From Hetaerina americana (lineage: Eukaryota; Arthropoda; Insecta; Odonata; Calopterygidae), in NCBI GenBank assembly GCA_022747635.1, contig JAKTNV010000018.1, positions 3,126,927 through 3,190,926 on the forward strand: a DNA stretch of 64,000 nucleotides. Reading direction: 5' to 3'. Position numbers and translations under genes: made by a program. Under the pieces are notes generated by a model. It had not been told where the DNA came from and did not search any database. It saw only the letters and a list, made by a program, of their open reading frames with translations. Shown here one piece after another: positions 13,401-25,400 of this stretch (positions are counted from its first letter, which is position 1; each line of letters starts with the position of its first letter).

Positions 13401-16400
13401 TCTTTTTGTTTCCTCATGACATTTGCGAGGGCAAAAGGCCTCACCACCTTCTATAGTCTCAGGTGTTAGATTTCTTTCTTGAGAAAGAGACGTAAAAAAG
13501 CCTTGTATATAACCCCCGTAATGGATTCCAAGAGGGATAAGCTTTTTTTGAATGAAGATAATATAGAGAATTAAGTAGAACACCTGGACGGAGAAAGAGA
13601 AGTGGGTATTGGACGTGATGGTGCAAGTTCAAGTGAGGACGTTTGGTCGACAGGCACTTCACTGAAAAGATACCACCGAACGGGATGAAGTCCAGGCCCC
13701 AAAGAAGATGTCAGGTGTTCTCGGCACGAGGTAAAAGGAGGGATACAGTGTATTGGTGCCCCAATTGCAATGCAGGCCTATGTTTGGAGGATTGTTACCA
13801 ATTATACCACGCAAAACTGAACTTTAAGAACGGAGGTTCGAAACTTAAAGAATAACGAAAAAGTGAAAATATAAAATATAACGTAAATATTTTTACCAAA
13901 TATATTAAGCAATTTAACAAAAGGTAATTTTTTTTAAATTTTAGAATAAATATTTAAAAAGATGATAATTATTTTCAACAATGCTGTATGAGGGAGAGAT
14001 TTTAGAAAAATTAAATACCACGATTGGGGCCCAAGCATTAAAAGACCTATACCGGCTGGAGGGGTAAATGGTCTCCTAATTGAGGTCCAAATAGGACAGG
14101 GACCAATAATGAAGAGCATATGTGCCTAGGTCTGAAGTAGCATTGTCTGTTCAATGCATTTGAGCATTAGAGAGAGAGAGAGAGGGTGATTTACCCAATC
14201 ATAAAACATGACAAACGCAGATTTTTACAGAACATCCACCCAATGCCCTGACTTTTCCAGAGAGGCAAAATTACTCAAATTCTCCAGGACTTCCCGATTG
14301 CTGGACACCATAAGGATGAAATGCAATCTGCATGCATATCTCAATAAGAAAAATGAAATTACTGCTGATTAATTGAAATAGTTCAAAATATTACCCTTAC
14401 ACAATGAGGTCATTCGGAAAATACATGAAGTTCACTTACTATGATCATAGGGTCACCATTTCAAAATTGTTCAATAAGTCAATGAAACAAGTGAACGCCT
14501 TAAGGGGTTCCAAAAGCACTTCAAGGAGAAAGTACAGAGGGAAAAACCACAACCGCATGGGTGCATTATATTTCAATGACCATTTAAATCTTGAGTTACT
14601 CTGTGGAAAATGAAATGGTAGCATCTCAGCCAGCTAACTATGACTCCTCATCGAACGGTCCAGTCGCAAACTACGGTCCCTTTGGCAAATCAATCAATTG
14701 GCAGGGTGAACTCTCTTGCCTCCCTCTCTCACTCACTCACATTGGGCACCTCCACCATGACCTCCCTCATGGCGCTTGGCTTGACCTGCATGCACGCCTG
14801 CTCCCAGTCTCCATTGCCCACCACCACCACCCCACCATGCCCACCCCTCTTCACCGCCACAGACACAGCGTGCGCACACACACTCGCCAGATCTGCCCCC
14901 ACGTGGCCATGTGTTGCCTGTGCCACCCTCTCCAGCGACGCATCGTCTCCCAGTCGAACCCCCTCGCCCCACCCCCCCACGACCCTCTCGAGGATGTCCA
15001 GCCGCTGGACCGGGCCAGGCACCGGCAACTCCAGCTCCAGTTCCAGGCGCCCTGGTCGTCTGAGGCGAGGGTCGAGGGCCAAAGGGCGGGATGTTGCCCC
15101 TATGACCACAACGCCACCACTGCATTCATCGTCCTTAGAGAGGGCATCAAGGAGGGAGAGGAGTGTGGCTGAGATGCGCTGCTCCTGGCGGCTGCCCTCC
15201 GAATGGTGCACAGGGCACAGGGCGTCTAACTCATCGAGGAATACCAGGGCTGGGGCCCTGGCAGAACAAACACCCACCATTTCAGTACAATAATTACATG
15301 CAAACAATACCGACCCATTATAACACCACTGCAATAATCACGCATGCCTCTCCCCTTCCTGAACCCAAACTGATCACACCCTAAGTATTAATCATTTGAC
15401 CTGCTCTTCATACTTTTGTTGAGGATCCTGAGCACAACTTCAGCCGCGTGGGATATCATACTTATTGCTCTGTTGAAATGTAATGAAATAATTGACTTTG
15501 TAATTCCACACACTTTTGTGTGAGGAATTACAAAGTGTGTGGAATTACAAAGTCAATCATTTCATTACATTTCAAAATGCTATGCAAATTCCATAAAGTT
15601 ATGCCGGAGAAAACAAATTTTATTGTTCTGTAGTCCTCACATGATGCAGCCTTTATGATTTTCGGATACGAATACTGTAATAGAGAGGAGAATGTTGGGT
15701 GAAAGAAGAAGGGGCAGGGATAGGATAGGGATGTTGGATGGAATGAAGGGAGGAAGGAACTCTACCCCTACAGTTGCTATCCAGTATTGTCTATGGGACG
15801 TAGGAGTCCTTGAGTCTCCTAGTTTTGACATCTATTTCCCAAATTTTATATTCATGATCCAAGCGACTAATGTATGTTGGGGTGCAAATAATTTGTAAGA
15901 CCTCATCCCTGAAACTTGCGGCTCTGAATTTATCTAATAAAATTTAAGGAAATTGCAGGAGATGCTGTAACAGTAAAAAAGTGTTATTTAGTAAGTTCAA
16001 CCTAGCCATGAATTGTCTTTCTTCAAATTATTTCTAACCCAACTCCAGAAGCATATCTGTGATTCTTTTTGTTTTATTGTAACAGTTTTTAGCGAAATAG
16101 GCTACCCTACGTTAAACCTTCTCAATTTTTCGAATGAGGCCTTTTTCAGTTGGGTCCCTAACACTAAATGCATACTCCTAAATGAGGCCTTACAATAGTG
16201 GTGTGACAAAATTCCTTGACCTTGTACTCACTCCTGCAACAATGCGTCCAATTTTTTATATACTTGCCGGCAGATTTTATGCATAAGAGTTTAGCGATTG
16301 TAACACCTAGGTATGTTACCGTATCAGCTATTTCTGGGTCAACTCCAGCTAGTTTGTTCACATATCCCGTAGATCTTTTAAAGAGATTTACCACTGAACA

Positions 16401-19400
16401 TTTGTTAAGGTTTAATGACAATCCCCATCTAGTACACCATTTCAAAATACAATCTATATCCTTTGCTAGCATTGAACGATCCTCATCCCAAGATATCTCC
16501 CAAGAAATCCAAGTTTCTTCCACGCAGGCATGATTTAAGTGCTATTTGAACTCTGGTAGTGAAGAGTTTCATTGGTTGGTGAAATTTTCAGTCTGCTTTA
16601 TGGTAATTATAAATTTTTCTTTTTGGTTTAGTATTCTTTTTTATTTATATAAGACTTATTATTATATAAGTTGACAAGAAAGGATTTATGTTCAATTAAG
16701 GCCTTGCCATTAGCTACAATTATAATACGCTCTGTGGTGCTCGTAAGAAATGTCTAATATGTTTTTTTTACGGATGGGTATCAGTACTGCTTGATGAAGT
16801 GAGTTTCTCGGCACTAATTTTAATAATGAATTACAATTATCAAGGTCACGGGTCCGAGTTTTAATGCTATTGCTGTCCCAATCCATACCAAGGAGGTTAA
16901 AGTTGTCACCAATTATGTTGAGGGTGTTATTATTTTTACACGTAAATTCATATGTTTGTTCATTGAATGCATGAAGTGTTTGAACGTCTGAGTCTGGAGG
17001 CCTATAAAAAGACCATAAATTTACCCTGGGCAGACTAGATCGCAGCAAAGTACAGCTAACACTTTCTCCGTCATTAACATCAAATACGCAGTCTGATTTC
17101 AAAAATACTTTTCACAGCCACAAAAACTCCTCCTCTGGGTCTTGTACCTCTATCGCATCGCTAAACTGTGAAATCTATTATGAAAATTTCTCAGTTGTTT
17201 ATATCATCACAGAGCCAACTTTTTAGGCCTAAAACTATATCGATTACATGCTTGAGGTCCACTCTCTTCTTTTTCAGGCTTCTGCAGTTTAATATGAGGA
17301 TAGTTAGGCTATTATTATTTTGAATGACACCCATGATGTATGGTCTATATGATGCACTTTAGTGATTGCTGCATCTGTTTACTCATACTGGTTTAGTTTT
17401 CCATGCGTTTTTCCATTGATATTGTCATAGCACTCATTTGCAGAAGCAGAGATAAATCTATGAATCAACTTATTTTGAAACTTATTGAAATTTTTCCAAA
17501 TTGCTAGACTGTGGAGACTGTTTTTGCGACCCACTAAATGTTCTACGCATTGACCTACTCCCTATCCTAAAGACAGGCTACAGTGGTTGAATATCCTACC
17601 TGCTACCCTACTTGCCCCCTCCGCCATGTAATGGACCCCAGATCAGTTCAGGGGAGTCCTGCATGATTGGAGAGTTGGCCTTGGGTCAATGAAGAAGGCT
17701 CCCATATCTGAGTAGAATCGCCAGTCTCTGGTTTATGCCTTCCACTCGGCTCCAAAACAGAGACCCACGATCCTACTTCAGAACAATGCTGCAGAATGTT
17801 AAACCTAGCTTGACACCATTGATGCCCGGAACACCCTTCTTTTCAGAGCTCAGTTCCTTATGGGAACGGAGGACCTTCTCAGATCCACAGTGTGTGATGT
17901 TGTTGGTGCCCTTATGGGCCACGACCTGCAGCCGGGAGCACTTTGTGCCCCTGAACGGCCCACACGTGGCGTGCCCTTTCCCTCAATGGGACCGTCACAC
18001 AGAGGACATTAGAACTACCTATCATAACAATTGCCTCCCTTCCTGTCCACTAACATCTTAGCTTAGGCAGTGCCCTTGGAGAAGGGATAGGGGCAGCAGA
18101 TATAGTGGTGCTGTTATCCAACAGCACCATGTACCTATTGGAGACTGTGGTTGGAACTGCATCCACAGAGTCCAATCCTCCCCACAGCGCTACCTTCCCT
18201 TTATCCCGAGAAAGAACACTCCAATTGTCTGATCTATGGAGGGGCGACACTACTTCATCGAGAGAAATGCATGCGCTGAGGGGATTGCCAAATTTCCAAC
18301 TCCTCTAAAGCAGTCAACCTGCGCCCTTTCACTTCAGTGTGAAGAATGTGTGCTGTGAAGTTACTGGTGTGATTTTTATCAAAGAGGTGTTTGGCGAATT
18401 GGGATGTGTCGTCTTTCTTTATGAAGCTTCAACGGTGTTCTTTAATCCTATTATCGAATGTCCTTCCCTTCAGTCTGAAATGTTCGCGGTGGTCAATTAA
18501 ACATTATACCTATCCCGTTGCCCCCTCCTAAAATTCTTAAAAGACTCCAATATCTTCCCGCACCAACCCCTCCCCCCACCAAGGCAGTGATGATCATCGA
18601 CCGTCTCTTAATAAAGGTCAAGCCACTGTAGACAAACAACCCCCCCTAATTAAATGTAGAACATGATGCATTTGTTTTTTTTTCTGCCGCAATTCCTAAG
18701 AACGGTGGAGTGTTACATTGTGTTCTTCATTTAATGATCATTTAATTAACATAAACTTACACAAATTTGAGTCAGTAACCTTCCAGTACATACCCTACCC
18801 CTCCCCTAGCCCTCTAATAGGTTGCTGCACCAGTACTCAGCTTACCCCCTCTCCCTTACTCCCCCCACCTTCTTCCCCTATTGGAGCCAGTCTATATAAG
18901 TTGGAAAACTTCTGATGAATGTCACCTGATCATGATGCGCAGCATGGAAACCATGGTCGTGAAATATTAAATCTTTATCGTGGAAGTGTAAAGTTTCTTT
19001 TTTACCCTCATCAAGAAGGAATTTCACTAAGTTAAACCTGAAACTGTTGTTTGATTTTTACTCTTTGAAATTTCTCTATGACAAAATTTTATAGTTGGAC
19101 AATATATCGCACTAGTCGAACATTGAGGTAGCCCAGACTCCCATTAGCAATCATTATCCAAGGAAATTTTTAAAAATTCATATTGCAATCAATTAGTAAT
19201 AGAGCAAGCTAGGAATGACTTGATTAGTAGTTAACCTGAGATTTTTCTCATTATTTGGCTCTGAAGTTCAATGCCGGTGCAGCTGGATGTCCAGTCCAGT
19301 AATGGGGACGACTCACCTCTCCCTAGCTAACGTGAAATATCCACGGAGTCTTGCCTCTGCCTCGCCCACATACTTGCTGTAGACCTCCGACCCCAACACC

Positions 19401-22400
19401 TCAATGAAGGCGGCTGAAGCCTCTGCAGCCAGGGCCCTCACAAGCATAGTCTTCCCTGTGCCGGGCGGTCCAAGGAGGAGGCAGCCATGGCCACGCTCAA
19501 CACCTCAAGAACAGAGAGGGGAAGAAGACATTAGGGGTGGCACCTCAAAAATGAAATCATTCTTAGTCACTGGAAAACATGGTTATGTGCAATGGGGATT
19601 AATGTTTTTATGGTATTGAGGTACGTTTGACCTCTTTTAGCTCATCTATTTATCGCCTGCTCTGGTTTAACTAATTGCCAAAAGCATAGCCTTTGCTCAC
19701 AGCAACTACCACCTCTTTAGTTATTCCTTGAAGTGTGAGCAGGATACACTGCGTCTTGGATGAAGGTAGACGAAGCATCTGCCGTGTCCACTTCATCTAG
19801 GTCTTTATCAGAAATGTCGTCATCAACACTCTAGACCTCTTGTTGTCCCAGCACAAGAATCTAATTTGCCAAACTAAAGAGTATACAATTGCTGGAATTA
19901 GATCCCAGCCATTGTCTATAGTATCGTCATCATCATCACGAATAACGTCAACTGGAGTTCCTTCATCACCATCAACATAAAATCCTGCCTTCCTAAAGCA
20001 GTCATATATTGTGGATTCCTTAACTTGCTTCCGAGCCAATGATGTGTGGTGTAGAGCTTCCAGTTCATTCAATTGGATTGCCTTTAGCCTTGGAGCTCAC
20101 TAGTACAGTTTGCAGGGAAACATTGTGGCAGTCCATTTCTCAAGTGTGCATTCGGTGGGTGGGTAGTCCAACTGACCACTAGTGGCTGAAGCGTGTCACT
20201 TCCATCTACTTTTGTAATTAATAAGACAATAAAAGACACTGTCCCTTCTGCATTGGAACCATCTTTTGGACAACAGCTTTAAAGAAGTTTAATAAATTCT
20301 GACTCCTTACACCAAGTTACTGTGCTGACATCAGCACTTATACTTTCACCACAACCATCCTGGTGTACAAGATTGTGCCAATTTGTAAACTTAGCCAACC
20401 AACCATTGGATACTGTGCAATGTGCAATACCTTTTCTCTAATGATGATGCCATTCACGGGGATATTTGACAATCCATCAATTATAATGCACTCTTACAGT
20501 AATTCTTCATATTTAGAATTCTTGACATATTTTATCTTCTTATATTAATGTTGGCCCTGGTTTGCATCTTACAGAATCAAATTGTAATTTTCATGATTGC
20601 ATTCAGTGTAGAGGCCATATATCTTAGATGTTTTGCCAGGTCAACACAGATTCCATCATGAGAATCAATATGCTATAAAAATTTTACTATGCCCTCAATT
20701 GAAAATGTTCTTTTTTTCACCTTCTCTTCCCACTGTCCAGCCGGATAAAATATATGTTCATGAGTAATTGAGGAAAACTTAACACATGAGAGTCTGGCCT
20801 CCTCTTTGTTCGACTAGTACAATCTGTTGTCTAACTTTGAAATTTCCTCATACAGAAATTTAAAAGGGTAAAAATCATTTGCCTTGGCTGGGATTCGAAC
20901 CCGGATCCCTCTATGTCCAGCCAAGTGCTTTAGCCAGTTAAGCAACTGAGGAACCCTTTTACACTCTGAAATTTTGTGATGAAAATAAAATTATTTTTGA
21001 TTCAGTGTAGTTTTGATAAAGCAAGTTTCAACACTTCTTAATATTCATATATATGAAAATAAAAAGTATTGACATACATATATATGTAGATACATATATT
21101 GTTATATGTATCTGTAATGTTGAGGCAATGCACATGATCCCAGTTGTCAGTCACCAGTTCTTGCATTTTTCACGCTTCGTCATGATTGGGTTAGAAGTCA
21201 TTTTCATTCCTCATATCTTCAACTTATTTGCGCTATGAATAGTCTCCTTCTTCCAAAACATAAATTACAAAACTAACTCCTAGTTGTGAGACTGAGATTA
21301 TGAGCTTTAGTAGCACCATAATATTTATTAGTCCCAGGACTTAACAAAGTAAAAGCACCAGTCGGAGAACAAACAATCAATTGTTTCAGTCTTCTGAAGA
21401 CTCCAGAAACTTTTCCACACTATAGAAGCACTTATCCATCACAAAATTCTTGACACATTTCTCAAATGTACCCCTAGATGGAGCAAATTTTATGCCTGGT
21501 GGCAGATTGTTAAAATTTTGATGGCCACATGAAAGGGACTCTTATTATGCCTGGCAGAAGAGTGGCAGAATAAATGTACATCAACACTGTCGATTATTAT
21601 GCCCATGTACTGGAGCATTGGTGTTTTGCTGTTTCATAGTATCCTTAACATACATACATAAGTAAAAAAATATACAGACACGGTAAAGTTATGATTCTCA
21701 ATTCTTTAAAATAATGTTTGCAAGTTTGGCATGGGGTATTTTGCTATAGTATACCTTTTCTTTTGCATTATGAAAACTCTATGGAAGCAAGGTGTTGCTC
21801 CCCAATAAATAAGTCCGTGGGTCATACGTAACTGAAAGTTGCTAAATTAATCCGTTATTAGTATATTTAAATCTACAATGTTTGCAAGATTTCGTAGATA
21901 AAATCCACTTTTTGCCAAAGTGGAACATAGGCCATTGGTATGGATCCCCCAGTTTAAGGACTCATCAAGAGACAAACCTAAAAACTTGGTTCTGCGTACC
22001 CTTTCTATAGGTTGGCCTTATAAGCACAGGTCTAACTGAGGCTCTTCCCTTCTTGTTTTAAATTGAATATACTTTCTTTTTAGCACATTTACAGACAGTT
22101 TGTTAACGTTAACCATTTTTTCCAAGAGCAATAATGAGCCATCAAGCTTAGCTTGCAACAAGTTAGGGTTCTTGTGGCTCATTGCCAGAGTTGTATCATC
22201 TACTTGTATCACAACTAATGCCACTCATGCTACCTTGCCATATTCAAATTCTTCCCCAAAAATGTTCACATTACTGTTCTCAATCATCTTTTATAAGTGT
22301 TTATGTACGAAACGAAGTCAAAAGTTTTTTATAAAGGCTGATATGCATAATAAACTTTTTTAGGGTGTGAAATTTTTCTACTCAGGCACTTAGTCACACA

Positions 22401-25400
22401 AATAGTGGGAAAACTGAAATTGAAATTGTGTAAACATGTGGTTTCAGATACGTTGGAAAAATAGCAAATTTTATGAGACATAACAAAAATGTTAACAGAG
22501 GGAAAACTTTAATTCTGATAATGCAAATATGAGGTTTCACCGTAATTATTTCGATTCTGTTTCACTTTACGAGAAAAATTCTGGAACGAATTATGCTCGT
22601 GGTGTGCACTGTATTCAGATCTAATTAAAACCATTTACTGGTAAACATATTTCAAAATTATTTTTAGCCAAATTACTTGAAAGCATTGCCGAGGCTTGGG
22701 GTATCTATGAACATCAATTCGATTGGAACCCAGAACCCTCTGGTTAGTAGGCAATTACTCTATAGACACTAGATTAACACACAACTAAGTTATGCTATGC
22801 TGAGGTAGTGTAAATCTTAAGGCTAAGACAAAATTAAATTCATGCTTTCTTATTACGGCAGGAAGAGAAGACACAACATGTAAATGCATTTTGCGTGACA
22901 CTAAGGCCACAAATAATAAGAACTGATTGAGGAAATAATTTAGTACAAAAGGCTAAACTAAATAGCTTTGAAGTTCCCAAATGAGATCATAGGCATTATA
23001 TTAATATGTTTTTGGAAAAATTAACCACTCCACATTTAAAAAAATTTCAATACGTGCAAATTTTAATTTTGTTTCACTTGAACACATTCCATGTCAAGAT
23101 CCCTGAGGCCACAATCTAACAAACCTCCACCATGACTGGTAGGTGTATTATTATCTTGGTAGGTTGCAATTAATATTAAGAACAAAAATTATGCATACTT
23201 TAAAAAGTGTACAAAGGAATGATTAAAATCCTTTTCGTTTTATCCATTCATTACCTAAATTGGAGTAATCTGGATTCCAAGCCATGTCCAAGAACTCCCT
23301 CAACTTTCCAATTATGTCATCAAGTCCACCAACAAATGACAGGCTTTTAAGGTTTCTAGTTTTAACATTGGACTCTGCCAATTGAAACTTAGTCCCAACA
23401 TTCACTGAGAATGGGATAATCTTGCATTGGTCTGCAAGGTGCAGTTGACCAACACGTTCCATGACTTCCAGCACATCTCCTCCACCCTCCGTCCATTCCC
23501 CATCATCATCCAACAAACTGCACTTGGAAACAATGAAGTAAAGCCGCTGGCCATAGTGTCGAGCACAAAGTATATTTCCCTCCAACAATACTTTGCCCAG
23601 GAATATTTTTGAGAAGACGGAGAGTATTTGGAGAGTGAAACTGCTTGCAACTGATGGTGACACCGGTTGTATGGTAACGGAAGCAGCAGCAAGTGGCGGT
23701 ACAGGGAGCTTCTCAACAGACAGTCGAGCACCAGCTTTTAGTCCCAGAGAAACTAACCCTACCAGAAAAAAGAAAGAATTTAATTCATTTAGTATTTCAT
23801 ATGCCAAAACTAAGATGTACCTGAGTTTAGTGCATCGTGTGTGTATAACATGTATCAATAAATTCCTAATCTCTACACATACAGCAGCCCATTAAAATAA
23901 TATTTTCAAGATGGCTAGTGAAAAGAAATGCATAGATAGATAGATTCATTCGCCATAGAACAATACATAATTGTATGTGCTTCCAAAGAAACTGCGGGAG
24001 ATGCCGCAACAGTAACTTTTAACAGAGTCATCCGCTAATGTGCATTTCAATGCAAAAATTTCAGAGGGTAAAAATCATTCGCCTTGACTGGGATTCGAAC
24101 CCAGATCCCTCATTATCCGGTCGAGTGCTTTAGCCATTTAAGCTACCGAGGCATCCTCTTAAACTCTGAAATTTTGGGGCTTTTAAAGGAACTAGATGTT
24201 GTGACGAAATGCCGTACGAACAATGTCACAGGCATTCGCATTCGTGCGCAAGGCGCCACAGTCCACGAGGTTTAAGACAACTTTAAACACTTATGGTGTT
24301 CACACTTTGACAAATTCCAAAGAAACTGCGGGAGATGCCGCAACAGTAACTTTCAACGGAGTCATCCGCTAATGTGCATTTCAATGCAACAATTTCAGAG
24401 TGTAAAAAAGAGTGTATGTGCTTCGTTAAGATTCAATTACATTTTTCGGTGCATTAACATACATACAAATTCATAGGAATAATAATGTACATGAAATATA
24501 TGAGCATTAAAGATTTCAAAAAAACAGAATTCCCTACATTGGCTCTTTCTCTGTACTCTTGGATGCTATATAAAACATTATTTACAAAGAAATTTTTCAA
24601 CATTTTTTTGAATTTATTTTCTTGGGGGAGTATTCGTTTTAACTCTTCAGGAAGTCGATTAAACAGCAGTCTTCCTGAAACTTCTGGAGTTTTTTGTAGT
24701 GCTGCTACTCTGAAATGGCCATTATGAAAATTATCCTTACCCCTGGTGTCGTACTCGTGAACTTCCCTATTTCTGACCAGAGAAGGGGTTTTGGCGCAGG
24801 CATACAAAATCGCATTATATATAGAGATACAGGGAATGGTCATGATTTAGTGACATTTGAAGCACTCCCTGCAGGATCTTCTTGCATTTAGTTCAAATAT
24901 AAGCCTTAATGCCCATTTTGGAAGGGTGAGTACTCCATTGATGTTTCCACGTGCTGAGCTCCCCCAGCAGACGATGCCATATCGAGCAATGGACTCAAAT
25001 ATTCCATGGTATACTGGGACTAATATTTCTGTATTACAATGGGTGGCAAGATTTTTTAAAAGGAATAGGGCTGAACATATTTTTCACTACATTTTTCCAT
25101 TTGAAACCTACAGCTTAACTTGTTTTCTATTTCTAAACCCAATACGGTGGTATGCTCTAACTCAGATATCAATTGGTTTCCTATTTCTGCGGAAATATTT
25201 GGCTGAAGGTCTCTATTACTAAATACCAAGTTAACTGTTTTTCTTGCATTTAGTTGTAAATTATTTACATTCAGCCATTGAGCGACTGAATTCACCATAG
25301 CACACATATCTATTTCTAATTGAGATGATTTCGTATGACCTGCTGTTAGACTTATATCATCTGCATAGAGCCCCATGTTATTATTCTCTGGAGAGATTAT

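Larger units (their letters stand above)
12874..13902 (+). repeat. Tandem duplication of a piggyBac 3' end (about 515 bp x 2)
   Basis: Copies 12874-13387 and 13388-13902 are almost identical. Each holds the last about 70 codons of a piggyBac transposase and following AT-rich sequence. Confidence 0.92.
20592..24142. repeat. Segmental duplication, copy A
   Basis: About 3.55 kb, nearly identical to 33443-36996. It includes the 5' part of a Tigger-like element, a SINE head, a LINE fragment, AFG2A exon 3 and a second SINE. The left breakpoint is inside the Tigger sequence and the right one is inside the tRNA-like head of a SINE. Confidence 0.93.

Noticed and set aside
14591..15293. Plus-strand frames of about 190-220 codons over AFG2A exon 5
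   Set aside because: Antisense shadows of a GC-rich AAA exon; the minus frame has clear AAA motifs.
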